From: Drosophila pseudoobscura
Lineage: Eukaryota > Arthropoda > Insecta > Diptera > Drosophilidae
Length of the DNA: 64,000 nt
Reading direction: 5' to 3'
Assembly (NCBI RefSeq): GCF_009870125.1
Contig: NC_046683.1
Coordinates: 44,593,869 to 44,657,868 of the forward strand
This document shows positions 35,268 to 46,934 of the stretch, one piece after another. Made by a program: the position numbers and the translations under genes. The notes beneath the pieces were generated by a model, which was given only the letters and a program-made list of their open reading frames with translations, did not search any database and was not told the origin of the DNA. Positions within the stretch are counted from its first letter, which is position 1; the number at the start of each line of letters is the position of its first letter.

Positions 35268-35275
35268 TTATATAG
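35268..35275 (-). promoter_or_regulatory. TATA box of Cys-rich secreted gene
   Basis: TATATAAG on the minus strand about 45 nt upstream of the ATG at 35226. Confidence 0.6.
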
Positions 35276-37493
35276 CTGGGAATCAAATCTTGTTGCCAAA
35301 TTCATCAACCTGAATATGTTTATGGCCCACTGTACAATAATGGTGCTTATCAGAAATGAATCGGTCTGTCCCAGTCGTAAATCTACCATCATTAAGTAAT
35401 TCTGGAAGTTTTCTGCGAGTTTTCATACCATATCAGTAAACAAGAGAGAATAGTGTAGGTTTGTGCATATTGTTGTGATTTCCACGAATAAACTGTTATC
35501 AACATTATTATTTTTCCGCTCCATAAAATGGAAGTTCGGATATCTGTTGGAGAAGCTTTAAACTTTAATAAGCTGTATATGTACATATGTATATCCACTT
35601 ACAGGTGTTCCGTCATCCAAAAGGTCAGATGGAATATGTATGTACATACATGCAATACTTAATTAATATTGCAGCCCCAGAGGCAGCTAAGAGGGTTTCA
35701 CAAGTGTTGAATGGGGATTACTTAGTTCAAAAGGAACCATACCCACAATTTAAGAAGTGACTTGAAGTGACTCAATGCATCATAAGTATCCGTATTTAAC
35801 TTATTTTATATCTCAGTTGTTTTCTATCATTGAGAAAGTATGTACATGGACAGTCTCGAACTTTGAAATTTGAGTGCCTTTGCCCAGCTAACCAGAATTT
35901 GTGGTTAAAAATTGCATTCAGCTTTTATGAAGAGAACCGAACCGGACCGAGCAAAACGGTGATGGGATGTTTTAAAATGGCATGCCGGCACGAAGGAGCG
36001 TCGCCCTGGTGTGGCGTGCCGCCAAGTCAAGAAGCCAGGAAGTGGTACTGGGGATATGCAAAACAGCGCTGTTATCCGGATGCCAATAGGAACAGGCACC
36101 TCGTCTCACGCAAGCCCCATATACCCAGGGGTACTTGTGAATGTGCATATATAGAGTCGTTTGTTTTCGTAAAGGTGTCTCTTCTATTATCTATGTCCAC
36201 CAAGAATGTCTTTCAATCTAAAAAATGAACAAAGACTCTACATATCTCCATACTTTACCTACTTTCTTGAGCTCGAGAAATGCAGCCTGAACTTTAAGAT
36301 TGCTTCAGAAACGACTTACAAGAAAGTACAGCCAGATTCTGTTTTGGCCAAGGCTTTCCGATGTGGACACGTAAAGTGGTTTCCCCCATTTTGAATTACT
36401 GGCAAGGGCGGAAAACCCCTAAGTTTTTGGCGACCTAACCGGGTCAGCGTGTAACAAAGCCCTAATTTCGGGTTTCGTGAACTTTAGCTACAAATTTTCC
36501 AAAATCACATCGAGTGGCCAACCGAAGGCTTGGTGGCACTGGACTACTTAGAATGTGTGCTACGGGTCGGTCACCCATGTATGCGGCAGCAATAAAAGAC
36601 ACGACACCGAAAAATAATCAATATACTGCGAGGGTACGAAATAAAGCTGAAGAATACAAATGTGTTTTTAGAAGAAAGCACCAGTCCAGGCTACTTTTCA
36701 CCATTAAACTTTAACTTTCAAATACTGGTGTACAAAATGTCAACTACCTTGTATGGGTATTCATCATGTCGATATCCTGCTAAACATCCGAACGATCTGA
36801 TACTAGTATGTGGGAATCAGTATCAAAGAGGGCATATTTATTTTCGTTTTGCTTTGGGAATGCTTCACCTGAATTCAATCCGATCTATAATCTTTAGCAC
36901 ATCATGAACTTTTTAATATGAATGCAGAGACCCAAAACGTTATCTAAATTGAAACAAATATTTGAATAAGTGTAGCATAACGATATATGTAAACATCGAA
37001 TCAATCGGCAAATTAGAAGATACCAACCTTTCGCGTAGAAAACTAGTTCTAAAACACCGAGGAGGCTCAAAAAAATATTCAACAAATTCATTAAATACTC
37101 TTCAAGATTCATAGAATTTCAACGTAATAACAGAAAAATTGTACTTCCGGTACACAATTATAAAAGTGAATACCAAAGTGAATACTTTTTGATTCAAGGA
37201 TTCTTTTGAAAGCAAGGACATTTGGATTCAAACTTTTAATGTGTTTCGTTTGCCTTTTATATTGTTTAGTTGGGTACATGATAATTTTTGTTGAAAAAAA
37301 ATGAAAACTTTATAAAACAAAAAATTACTTGTTTTGACAGTCTACATTTCACTGTCCGCTACTGTATGTATGTAGGTATGCATAGACCGATTCATCAACT
37401 ACATGCAGCGATTTATTGGAAACGCCTTGGCGGTCACCCTAATGCACTAGTCAGACCTCTAACAACCAAGCCAAGAAAGAGAAGATTCCTATA

Positions 37494-37634
37494 AGATCGG
37501 ATCGGCTATTGATGCTGATCAAGAATATATATATTTTTTATGGGGTGCGAAACGCTACCTTCTGGACGTTACACACATACACTTTCACGATAAATCAAAT
37601 ATACCCCTATATTCATTTGGAGTATCAGGTATAA
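37494..37634 (+). repeat. dispersed repeat, copy C (fragment)
   Basis: Matches the last ~140 bp of copy A (GGCTATTGATGCTGATCAAG, a TATATA stretch, then an AAATATACCCCTATA block) and ends in GGTATAAAAA. Same orientation as copy A. Confidence 0.7.
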
Positions 37635-40194
37635 AAAATAGACCGATTCATGATGAAATTATTTAAGGTGGTCCACTAACTTTCTTTTGGATCCAGTTTT
37701 ACTATCAGCACTACTGCAAGCGCTTTGACGCCATGTTTGATGAGAGAGAGAAGATCGACGTTTTTTGTTGTACTGAGCTAAGTAAGACCCTACCGTTCAT
37801 CATAGGACCGATTCTGCGATTCACTTTTATCATAGAAACCAAATTTCTAGACTGATAAGAAATGCGGAGATCGTTAGGATTGTTTTGCCTAAAATTCTGG
37901 TATCTGGTTGAACTCAAAGGAGGAACATGCCATTTGATACATTTATGACACGTTCTATTATTTTGGGGAAATAAATGTCGCAGTTGATGAATTTCCTAAA
38001 AGGCCTCTCAAGAGAGAGTGGCAAACAAACGACAAACGTCACCTTATATTAATACACCTCAGGCACAGCATTAGCATCGCTGTCCTCTATCTCCCACGCT
38101 CATTTGTCAGTGCACAAGGTACATGGATTAGAAGGTGAGACAGCCCAAAAAAGCAGCCTCTAGCTTCCTTCGGCAAGCCTCTAGACATGGATAGGGAGCA
38201 AGAGAGAGAGGGAGAGAGAGAGCCTCCCTGAACAGTTACACCTTTTATTTTACATTCCTTGGGAGAGTGGGTCGCAAATAGCGCGCAGCCTCCGGAGAAG
38301 AGCGAAAATGGAGCAAACGGGAAAAATGGGAATGACAATTGGAAGGTGCAATCAGCTGATACGGACGATGGATGCCGTTTGTTTTGCTTTGCCCGTGCTT
38401 GCTGCTGCGACGACACTTTGGGGAAACAGAAACAGCAACAGAAACGGCAATGGTAGCGGCGACTGCGACGCCGACTGTGCGGCCACTGTGGCCAAAAAGG
38501 ATTTCCGAGCTTCTGGCCCGAATCAGTTTGTAACGGAATTCCATGAAAGACGGACCGCGAACACCAGAGTGTGCCTGTGCCCTCCTCGCTCCCTCCGTGT
38601 ACGTAATGGTGACGCTGCCGCCGCTGCTGCTCCCCAGCTCGGCGCGCTATTTCGGAATCATAGCGCTGCTATGCGTCGGTGTGTGGTGTAGGTCGTCTAG
38701 GCTGTTCTGTTGTTCTTGGTGCTGGTCGGTGGTACGCTGGTGGTGGTGGTGGTGGTGCAGTGCTCTTTTGTCACCAAAACCATTCTATTCTGTGTTTGGC
38801 TTCATTTAATGCTTTACGCCGCCTTTGTACTATTTCCTGTTATTGTTGATGCCGATGTACATATGTAGATGTAGCTGTTAATATCTGTACATATGTATGT
38901 ACATACATATGTAGCCACGAATGCGGCATGGTGTTTCTCCACGCTCATAATTTTATGACCACTTATCCCTCTGAAAGAGGAAAGGGAAATGGCACCTACT
39001 CGTATATGGTGATGTATACAGTGTTAAGTTATGCAGGAATAATCATTTCCACCCCCCCCCTCGCCAAACATACTGTGGCTTACTGCACCTCCGCATACTT
39101 TGACAGAACAATTTGTTGTGCAGTGTAATGCCTTTTCTTCTTAGTATGTGTATATTGTACATATGTAAATGATGCCAACAACAATAACTTAAGGCGCCAA
39201 GCCACACGAGAGAGAAATGGGTTTTACTTAAGAAACGTACACACATACATATGCACATATTTATTTAGAAATTTCTCTCTCCGATGGATATGAATACACA
39301 AGCGCACACATGCACACATCTACGGACAGAAATTTGTTTAAAATATATGCAAATATTGGAACAAACAAATGTTTAAGGTGATGAAAGACCCCAAGAAGAC
39401 ATTTCTGTCTGAATTGCCAAGTAGGCAAAATGACTATATGGGTCATTAAATGTGTTTCATTTAAAGATGGAAATTACTTTTGTCTATCTAAGCATACATA
39501 AATATTTCACATAAATATATAGTATGTATGTATTTGGTTTGTATTAACAGTAGCAGAAAATAATACATGCAATCTCACATTTGATTGATATGATGTGATA
39601 TATGTGTCTGGTAATCACCATTTATAAACTCTTACTAAGGTCGGAATCTCGTTTTTTTTTAAGTCTATCAATCTACAGCATTCGTCAGCGTTTCTGAAAC
39701 AAGATGAATCCGATCTACGCATGTCTGTCTTTTCGTAGAAGATCAAATATAATCGGTCTAATGTGCATAAGTTGGAGGATTTGAAGAATTAATTGCTTAA
39801 CCAAGATAACAGATTGCTTATAAAGCAAAAACAATTTAGAAACCTGTAATTGGGGTATTTTCCGTACAATTTGTACTCTTACAGTAGTTTATTCACTTTT
39901 CAGTACACTCTTATAATTATTATGATATTAGATTAGTTCGAGTGCTTTACCCTACCTTTTGAATGGCAGTCATATCGAAGATTAGATTCCCTCATCCCAA
40001 CGAGGTTACCGAGAGTTAGATCCTGAAACGCAGACCGGCCCCCACAGAAGCAACCAATCCTGCTGACGTTTGGCATTTGATTTTGGGGCTTTCCATTTTG
40101 CTTTTGCTTTCTTTCGTTCCCCGAGATTCACTTGTTTATTTATTTTCGTGATTTCGTTTATTTTTCCCACCGCCTGGGAGTTTTTATACCCGAT

Positions 40195-41305
40195 ACTCAA
40201 AATGAGTATTGGGGTATATTAGATTTGTGGTGAAAATGGATGTGTGTAACGTCCAGAAGGAATCGTTTCCGACCCTATAAAGTATATATATTCTTGATCA
40301 GCATCAATAGCCGAGTCGATTGAGCCCTGTCTGTCTGTCCGTCTGTCCGTCCGTCCGTCTGTCCGTCTGTCCGTCTGTCCGTCCCCTTCAGCGCCTAATG
40401 CTCAAAGACTATAAGAGCTAGAGTAACGATGTTTTGGATCCAGACTTCTGTGATATGTCACTGCTCCAAAAATATTTCAAAACTTTGCCCCGCCCACTTC
40501 CGCCCCCACAAAGGGCGAAAATCTGTGGCATCCACAATTTTAAAGATACGAGAAAACTAAAAACGCAGAATCGTAGAAGATGACTATATCTTACAGAGTG
40601 CAAAATCTGAACCAGATCGTATAATTATTATAGCCAGAATCACGAAAACAATTTCACTCTTTCTCGCTCTGTCTCACTCTAACACACAGGTTTCATGGTC
40701 GGTTTTGCCAATTGCAAAATATGAGTTCAAGGATCTCAGAACCTATAAAAGCCAGAGCAACCAAATTTGGTATCCACACTCCTGTGATATCGGACCTTGA
40801 CCGTTTCCTGTCCAAATTTCGCCACACCCCCTTCCGCCCCCGCAAAGGACGAAAATCTGAGGCAACCACAAATCTCAGAGACTATTAAGGCTAGAGTAAC
40901 CAAATTTGGTACACACACTCCTTTAAGATGTCACTATAAAACGTATATCTCAGAATTTCGCCCCACCCCCATCCGCCCCCACAAAGGACGAAAATCTGTT
41001 GCATCCACAATATTGCAGATTTGAGAAAACTAAAAACGCAGAATCATAGATAATGACCATGTCGATTAGATTGCTGAATCTGGATCAGATCAGAGCATTT
41101 TTATAGCCAAAAGGAACAAATCAATTTGCAGTGGCTACGCAGCGCCCGACGTCACGCTCAGACTGATTTTCTGTCTCTCTCGCACGCACTCTTTGTCGTG
41201 TCGTTTAATATTAGCGGCGTCTGCCGGAGGAGAGCCATACTGACTTAGTATCGGGTATAACTCTAGAGTTGCGGTGTCCGCAGCAACTCACAACGTTCCC
41301 CCTCG
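40195..41305 (-). repeat. dispersed repeat, copy B (reverse orientation)
   Basis: About 1.1 kb, starting TATACCCGATACTC and ending in a C-rich GTTCCCCCTCG plus T-run, i.e. the reverse complement of copy A's layout. The block with CTCTCTCGCACGCACTC near 41175 corresponds to the GAGTGCGTGCGAGAG block of copy A near 12519. Inside are a (GTCTGTCC)n array and three degenerate copies of a segment containing CGAAAATCTG (about 40517, 40849, 40988). No protein coding capacity. Confidence 0.72.
40328..40384. repeat. GTCTGTCC/GTCCGTCC microsatellite
   Basis: Tandem 4-8 bp units within dispersed repeat B; a smaller relative (GACGGACGGAC) is in copy A at about 13074-13086. Confidence 0.85.
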
Positions 41306-42900
41306 TTTTCTTTTTTTTTTGGTTTTTTATATCGTGCTTGAACTTCCAGCGGTTTCATTCCCCTAATGTCCCACCACTTTTGATTTGATTTTTGCGTGGG
41401 CTTTAGGACTAAACTTTTTTTGTTGTTGGTTGGATATTGAAATGGCAAAGCATGGTATTAGAAAGTGGTGCAAAGCAGGAGGCTCTTTAGGTCTTGCCAC
41501 TTTTCGTATATGTAGGCGAAGTGTTTTTTGGAATATGAAATTCCAAAGGATTAACCGCTGAGCATAGAAAATCATCGAAAAGAAACCCAATCTGACGCAT
41601 TGTCCTTCGCTAAGGTACCTCGAGAGTACCCAAATCATCATCTAATCAAGATCTGAAATTTAAGACTCCTGCTGTTGAACATCGATTTAAATAAGTCGTT
41701 TACCTTCCATCCCAAAAGCCATCCAAGGTGTCGCAATTTTCGCGCTTGATTTGCCAACCAAAAATAAGGAAAAGGTCGGTGCTTTGTTACTCTTCGACGG
41801 CAATTAAGGCAAAACATTAACTTACGGCATACTCTCCCATGAAATACACTCGGCGAAACCTTCCCTCAGTTTTATAATACGCTTTTTTAAAAGATATCAA
41901 CCAAAAAATCATTCGTCATGCAATCTTTTTCTTCTTGAGATATTTATCAGAAATTGCGACTCAATTTCACTTTAGAGCTGTATTTTATGCCCCATTATTC
42001 TCCGAGTGTTCGTAGCGAGAATAAATTACGGCTAAATACTTGCTTCGAATGCCTTGGGGCGCTTCTCACACAGCTGCTGGGCTGGAAATCCTGAAATCCT
42101 GGTCCATATGGCTGCTTAATGCTGGCAGAGCGCCGCTTTTGAGGTGCCAAACGCCTGACGCCCAATTTCCGTTTATCCCTAATTTGGTTTATAAATAACG
42201 AAAATCGACTCTCAGCATTGACACACATCCACATGAGCACCGCATCCGAGAGCTGACATCATTTCAAAGTTGTTAAAGCCCTCGTGGCCTTGTTAATGGG
42301 GCAACCCGAACAGACTTTTTGGCTATAAACTGTAAAATTTAACGGAGAAATGTTTATAGTTAAAACGTGATAGCTGCAGCATTGTAGCCATCCAGGTGCT
42401 CCTTCGGCAGGCTCTCTTTCTGGTACGTGCCTACCCGTCAAATTGACTCCTCGGGCAACTCAATTAAAAGCGCAGGCAACCTAATTACCTGCCAGAGAAT
42501 TTGAATGAACAAATTTGCGAGCCGAGAACATTAGTGAACAGCAACATTTTTTACTTTTCTGATTCCCATTTGACCTTTGGACGGGACGAACCTTAGGCCG
42601 TTTCCAGTTTCTCACGGCTAAATGTTTTTGAAGCTACTACTGCACAGGAAATGTCATGCGGCTTTAAAAATATTTATCCGATTTTAGTAAACAGCTTATA
42701 CTTAATTGAAGTAGAAGGTAATTCACCTTGATGTTAAAGACTAAATGAATTTCACTTTAGTTTAAGGTCAAATAAAAGTAGCTCTTATTTTGATTAAACT
42801 GGTTTTCATAGACTACAGAAATATACACTCGTTTATAGCTTTAATTAGTCAGCTTAGACAGTGAGATCATTGTAGGAACAAGTGCGATGTGAAAATATTT

Positions 42901-42928
42901 AGAGAGAGAGAGAGGGAGAAAGAGAGAG
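42901..42928. repeat. AG-rich microsatellite
   Basis: Interrupted (AG)n run; purine-rich runs of this kind often bind GAGA factor in Drosophila, which is possible but not shown. Confidence 0.75.
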
Positions 42929-45900
42929 TGGGGTCAAAAATTGCTGGGGCAAGCTTTCTGAATTTGGTAGCAGTCCAACAAGAAAAAGACTATTAAAAAT
43001 AGATCCTTATCAGTGAAACTAAAGTCAATATACCGCGTTATGCACACGACATGTATGTTATGTGTGTTTACTATTCTCCGGCATTCTCTTTTGCAGCATT
43101 CGCCTGTACGTCTCGTGTCAGAGCATCAATGTGCCGCGTCCTGTGGGAACTTTTGGGACCCAGGACATGCCCACCGCTGTTCTATAGAATGTGACCTAAC
43201 GTTCTGTTAGTTGTTTGCTAAATTTATTCCAGCCATTGACCCTGAGACTTGACGCATCATCTGCAAATAAGTACATTTGCTGCCAAGTTAATTGCTGCGG
43301 GGCGTAAGCGATGTTTGCTGAACTGAAATGCTGAGTGCCAGAGTACCGGGGTGTCCGTGTGCCGTCCCGTGTCGTCTGACATGCAATTCATCGTAATTGA
43401 GTCAGCCAACAATCATCTTTTGGGGCGCCGCACCACACACGCAAGGGGCGGGATCCGGATCCTTCTTCTTTAGTTGGTGGACAGAACCTATTACCGTCAA
43501 TGTCCGTTTAGCGGACAGATAGCTGCTGCTGCTTCTGCTGCTGTTCTGTTCTGTTCTGTTCTGTTCGCTCTTTGTTCTGGGATTAATGGAGAAACAACGT
43601 ATTCTCTCGTCCGCAATGTGCTGGCGGATAATCCCATTATCTTTTGATCCCTCTTGTCCTGACCCAAGGCGGCAGCATTTCCACACGGAACCGGAAATTG
43701 ACCCCAAAAGAAATGGGTAATTGAAATAAATAGAGTTGGGCCTCCAATGCATGGGACCACCGGTCCCATAAACTGCCCTAGAACCTACTTTATCGCCTTT
43801 GGCTTTTATTTCCGATGGTTTCAATGGCCTAAAGATCAAATTGTGGCTTTCCACATTGAATATCCTTTTGATTTATTATTTCTGAAGCGTAAAGTTAGCG
43901 AAAATCCTTAAAGAAATTCCACAATTTTGCAGTGAACTCTCTGTCATTTTCACTTTAGACAAATTACATTTCGATAAAAGCCTTGCGCCCACTTTTGCCG
44001 CCACATTTACATTTTTCGCTAACGCAATTTTCTCTCGAAAAGTGCCACGGCAGAGGAGTGTGGCGGTTCGTCTTCTAAAACATTTTACCTGGCAAACGAT
44101 GGGGGGACGCCCGTGCATTGCCTTTGCCTCGTCAGATAGGGATCTTTGAATAAAGCCGAAAAAAAGTAATAATTGAAATATGCATGAGAGTAGCTCCAGT
44201 GGGATGGCAGAGCATCTGCGGGGTAGATGCATGAAGATGGGCATGGCGTGGGCCCGAAAATTGCTCTTTTCCGGAGATATGCGTTCTTCGATTTGCAGAG
44301 ACTCTCAATTCGTATTCCCTCTCGGTAGTTACCAAATAATAAACTCGCTTTCTCTGGTATCGCCTGCTCATTCCGCATTTCTGCACCGAAATTTACCCCG
44401 TACATTGCCGTAGGCGCTGTTGTATGTTTTAAGCGATTAATCAATACCCACCTTCCATGCTACCTTTATATTTAGGTTACAATATGTTGCGCCACATCCC
44501 TCATCGATGGGGGTAGCGGGTCCTCGTGTTCTGCTACAGGTTATCATTTTAATTTCACACTTCGTGGATCTGCCACTGATTCTGTTGCCACTGTTTTGCG
44601 GGTCTGTGGGTGCGGCCCCATCCGGCGCGGGTTGAAGGTTGGGTGTGGCATATCGCTCAATTGGTGGATACATTGGCCCGTTCGTCTGGAGCCACTCGAG
44701 AGAACACTGGCTTCATAAAAGCTGAAAGCATTTCGACCATCACAATAGACCCCTCGGGCACCTACCACCCCGTAGATACACATAGATAGTACATATATAC
44801 TCGTGCGATATACTAGTGGTCATAAATAGTGGCAGCATAAATGGCAGCCGGGTCAACGAGTTTTGGCCAACAAAACCCCCCCTTTGCCAGTGGAGGAGAG
44901 TATACGAAGATTGTCCAACAGTTTGCAACGCATCAACGTGCGGCACGTGCTGTGCAACAGAAGATTTTCTTGGTGGCATAAAGTTGTGGCGCGGGAAATT
45001 ATGAAAAATAAAATTATAAATATAAAACTTATAATTGCAGTTGTTTTTTGCAGGGTATTCAACAGTCGCTTTGCTGATGATGGTCCTCTCCTCTGTTTTA
45101 ACTATCATTCTTTTATTCTCCAGTCGATAAAGCGCATCGTATTTGTTTCATTTCATTACATTCCTCCACACCCAAGCACCCATGCACCCATGCACCCATT
45201 ATACTCGTACGGATATTGGATATATAGATACGTACTCGTACCCCAGGAAAATTTCCGCACAAGGAGTTCTTTCTGTCATTTGCTGAATCAGGGAAAGTAG
45301 AGAGGTACGTCCTCCACTATTCATTAGAGTAGAAAGCGAAGATGCACACCGAGCGGCACATCCGATGGGGGACACTGAATGAAGTCTAATTTGATCAAGG
45401 AAAAACTTATTATTTCAATTTAACTTTTATGTAAAACATAATTTCAGACTCGTATATTTCTTCTTTGCACCATTTATTTTTCAGTTGGCAAAGCTTTGAG
45501 ACGCTGATTTGATGCCCCATGTTGCAACATCGCCAACATCGAAATGAATAAATTATACGAAAGTGAAATCAATTTGCATTAGGGCCGCCGACTAGCGAAT
45601 GGCCCCCACTCGCACCCCAAGACGAGCGTGTGGAGGAGGAGGAATCCTGCAGTACTGTGCCAAGAAGTGTGGCAAGTGAGGGGGGCTGACAAATTACATT
45701 ACAGTGTCAGGCAAGGGCGAGTGACATCAGGCATCAGGCATCTGGCATCAGACCTCTGCCTGCGACGCATGTGAGGACGTGGACGTGGACCTGGAGCTGG
45801 AGACTGGAGACCTCGCGCCTCACCTGCCAGCCGCCGCCTGACAGTTGTCGACGGGACACGGGTCGGGACTGTGGCGTCTTAGGTGCCCGCTGCCCTGCCT

Positions 45901-45998
45901 CCCTCCCCCGTTCTCGGTGGTGACCTGTGATCTAGCCCCGGGGGCTAGCTTTTGACAGCTTTGACAGGATTTGTCAGTCAGCGTCAGCCCGCAGAAGT

Positions 45999-46266
45999 AT
46001 GCTACGCAGCTGCGTGTGCCTGCGATCCGACGAGGACGGCAAGCGGCGCGGCTCCTCCGTCGAAGACGCCTCGTCGTGCCGCTCATCGGAAATAGAGCGC
46101 GTGGGTGCCAGCATGCAGACGCTGGGTCCGAGCGGGCAGCCCCAGTCGGTGGCCGCCCAGACGACCACACGGGCCTCCAGTCTGCTGCAGTTCTTCCACA
46201 GGAAAGGTTGGTGCAAGCACTTTCGCAAGCCGCTGCGGGGAATGAGCGCCTCCCGGGCCGAGAAAA
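45999..46266 (+). CDS. rdgC: candidate alternative first coding exon of rdgC (long form)
   Basis: Opens with ATG and ends GCCGAGAAAA/GTGAGT in phase 1, exactly the phase needed to join rdgC exon 49095 (giving ...AEKTIRAAIFIQKW). Joined, the product is 754 aa. The N-terminus MLRSCVCLRSDEDG has two near-terminal cysteines, suggestive of palmitoylation and membrane attachment; D. melanogaster rdgC is reported to make several isoforms differing at an acylated N-terminus. The join is inferred from phase, donor quality and codon-like composition. The Inr/upstream region lacks a TATA box. Confidence 0.6.
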
Positions 46267-46826
46267 GTGAGTATACTGTTGCCTACAATAGGCTTAGATC
46301 CATTCATTTGACTTTGACTGTCGCAGGGGATTTGTACCAGAACCACAACCACGCGGCCAATAGCCCCCAAAACCTAATCCATTTACGCTATTATTTTGCC
46401 TCTGATGGTTACGAATTGGGCAAAGTGCGGTTGGCAATTGCCGCTGGTTGAAGAACATAGAATTAAGCAGCGGATAATGCCATCTGAAATCTGACCTTTA
46501 CTATTGAAATAGGTATTAATACAAGAATCCCTACAGCATAAATATCGTTGGGAACAAACGATAAAGGAGTTGTCTTAGCAAGGGCCTAGTTGCTCTAAAA
46601 TTTGTATTTAAGATAGAATTCTAAGGTGTCCTACAATTACCATATGTCTCTAATGTGTCCTTTGGTGGTACATCTGGTCCTCCCTAATGGCTGCTTGGTG
46701 GAGGACCTGCACTTGCACTCCCCATCGATGACCTTTAGGCCACACCACAGAGACCTACCAGTATGACCGTGGTCGTGTTCCGGCGCTTGCGCTAACCTTA
46801 TTCTTTCTTCGAATTTATTTTACCAG

Positions 46827-46934
46827 CGATTCTCATGGACCCGAGCCAGAAAGACGACGACACCCTCCGTCTCCGTCACCGTCAAACCGAAGGAACACCA
46901 CCAGAGAAAGCCCCCATGACTTGTTGGGCCGTTG
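46827..46934 (+). CDS. rdgC: candidate symmetric cassette / alternative exon of rdgC
   Basis: A 108-nt segment with an acceptor (attttaccag) and a donor (GTTG/GTAAGA), open throughout and phase 1 at both ends, so it could be inserted between 46266 and 49095 without a frame change. It also contains its own ATG at 46835 (MDPSQKDDDTLRLRHRQTEG...) and could serve as an alternative start. It ends TCWAV, then joins AIRAAIF. Not confirmed by any transcript; chance is possible for a 36-codon frame. Confidence 0.4.

Larger units (their letters stand above)
35280..45990. other. 10.7-kb gene-poor region upstream of rdgC
   Basis: No convincing coding sequence in any frame; open frames are short and lack signal peptides or known domains. 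It contains a repeat fragment (37494-37634), a full-length dispersed repeat (40195-41305), AG-rich microsatellites (38196-38222, 42901-42928), a CTGTT pentamer run (43540-43565) and a more GC-rich patch at 38250-38760. It may hold enhancers, a non-coding transcript, or far-upstream rdgC exons; none can be shown from sequence alone. Confidence 0.5.

Noticed and set aside
35830-36228. 132-codon plus-strand open frame
   Set aside because: No domain, signal peptide or flanking gene signals; consistent with chance in the gene-poor region.
40328-40384. regular short repeats suggesting a CRISPR array
   Set aside because: Units are 4-8 bp without spacers in a eukaryotic genome; it is a microsatellite inside a dispersed repeat.
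43402-43854. 150-codon minus-strand open frame
   Set aside because: Includes a CTGTT/AACAG pentamer repeat coding for EQNRT runs and no recognisable domain.
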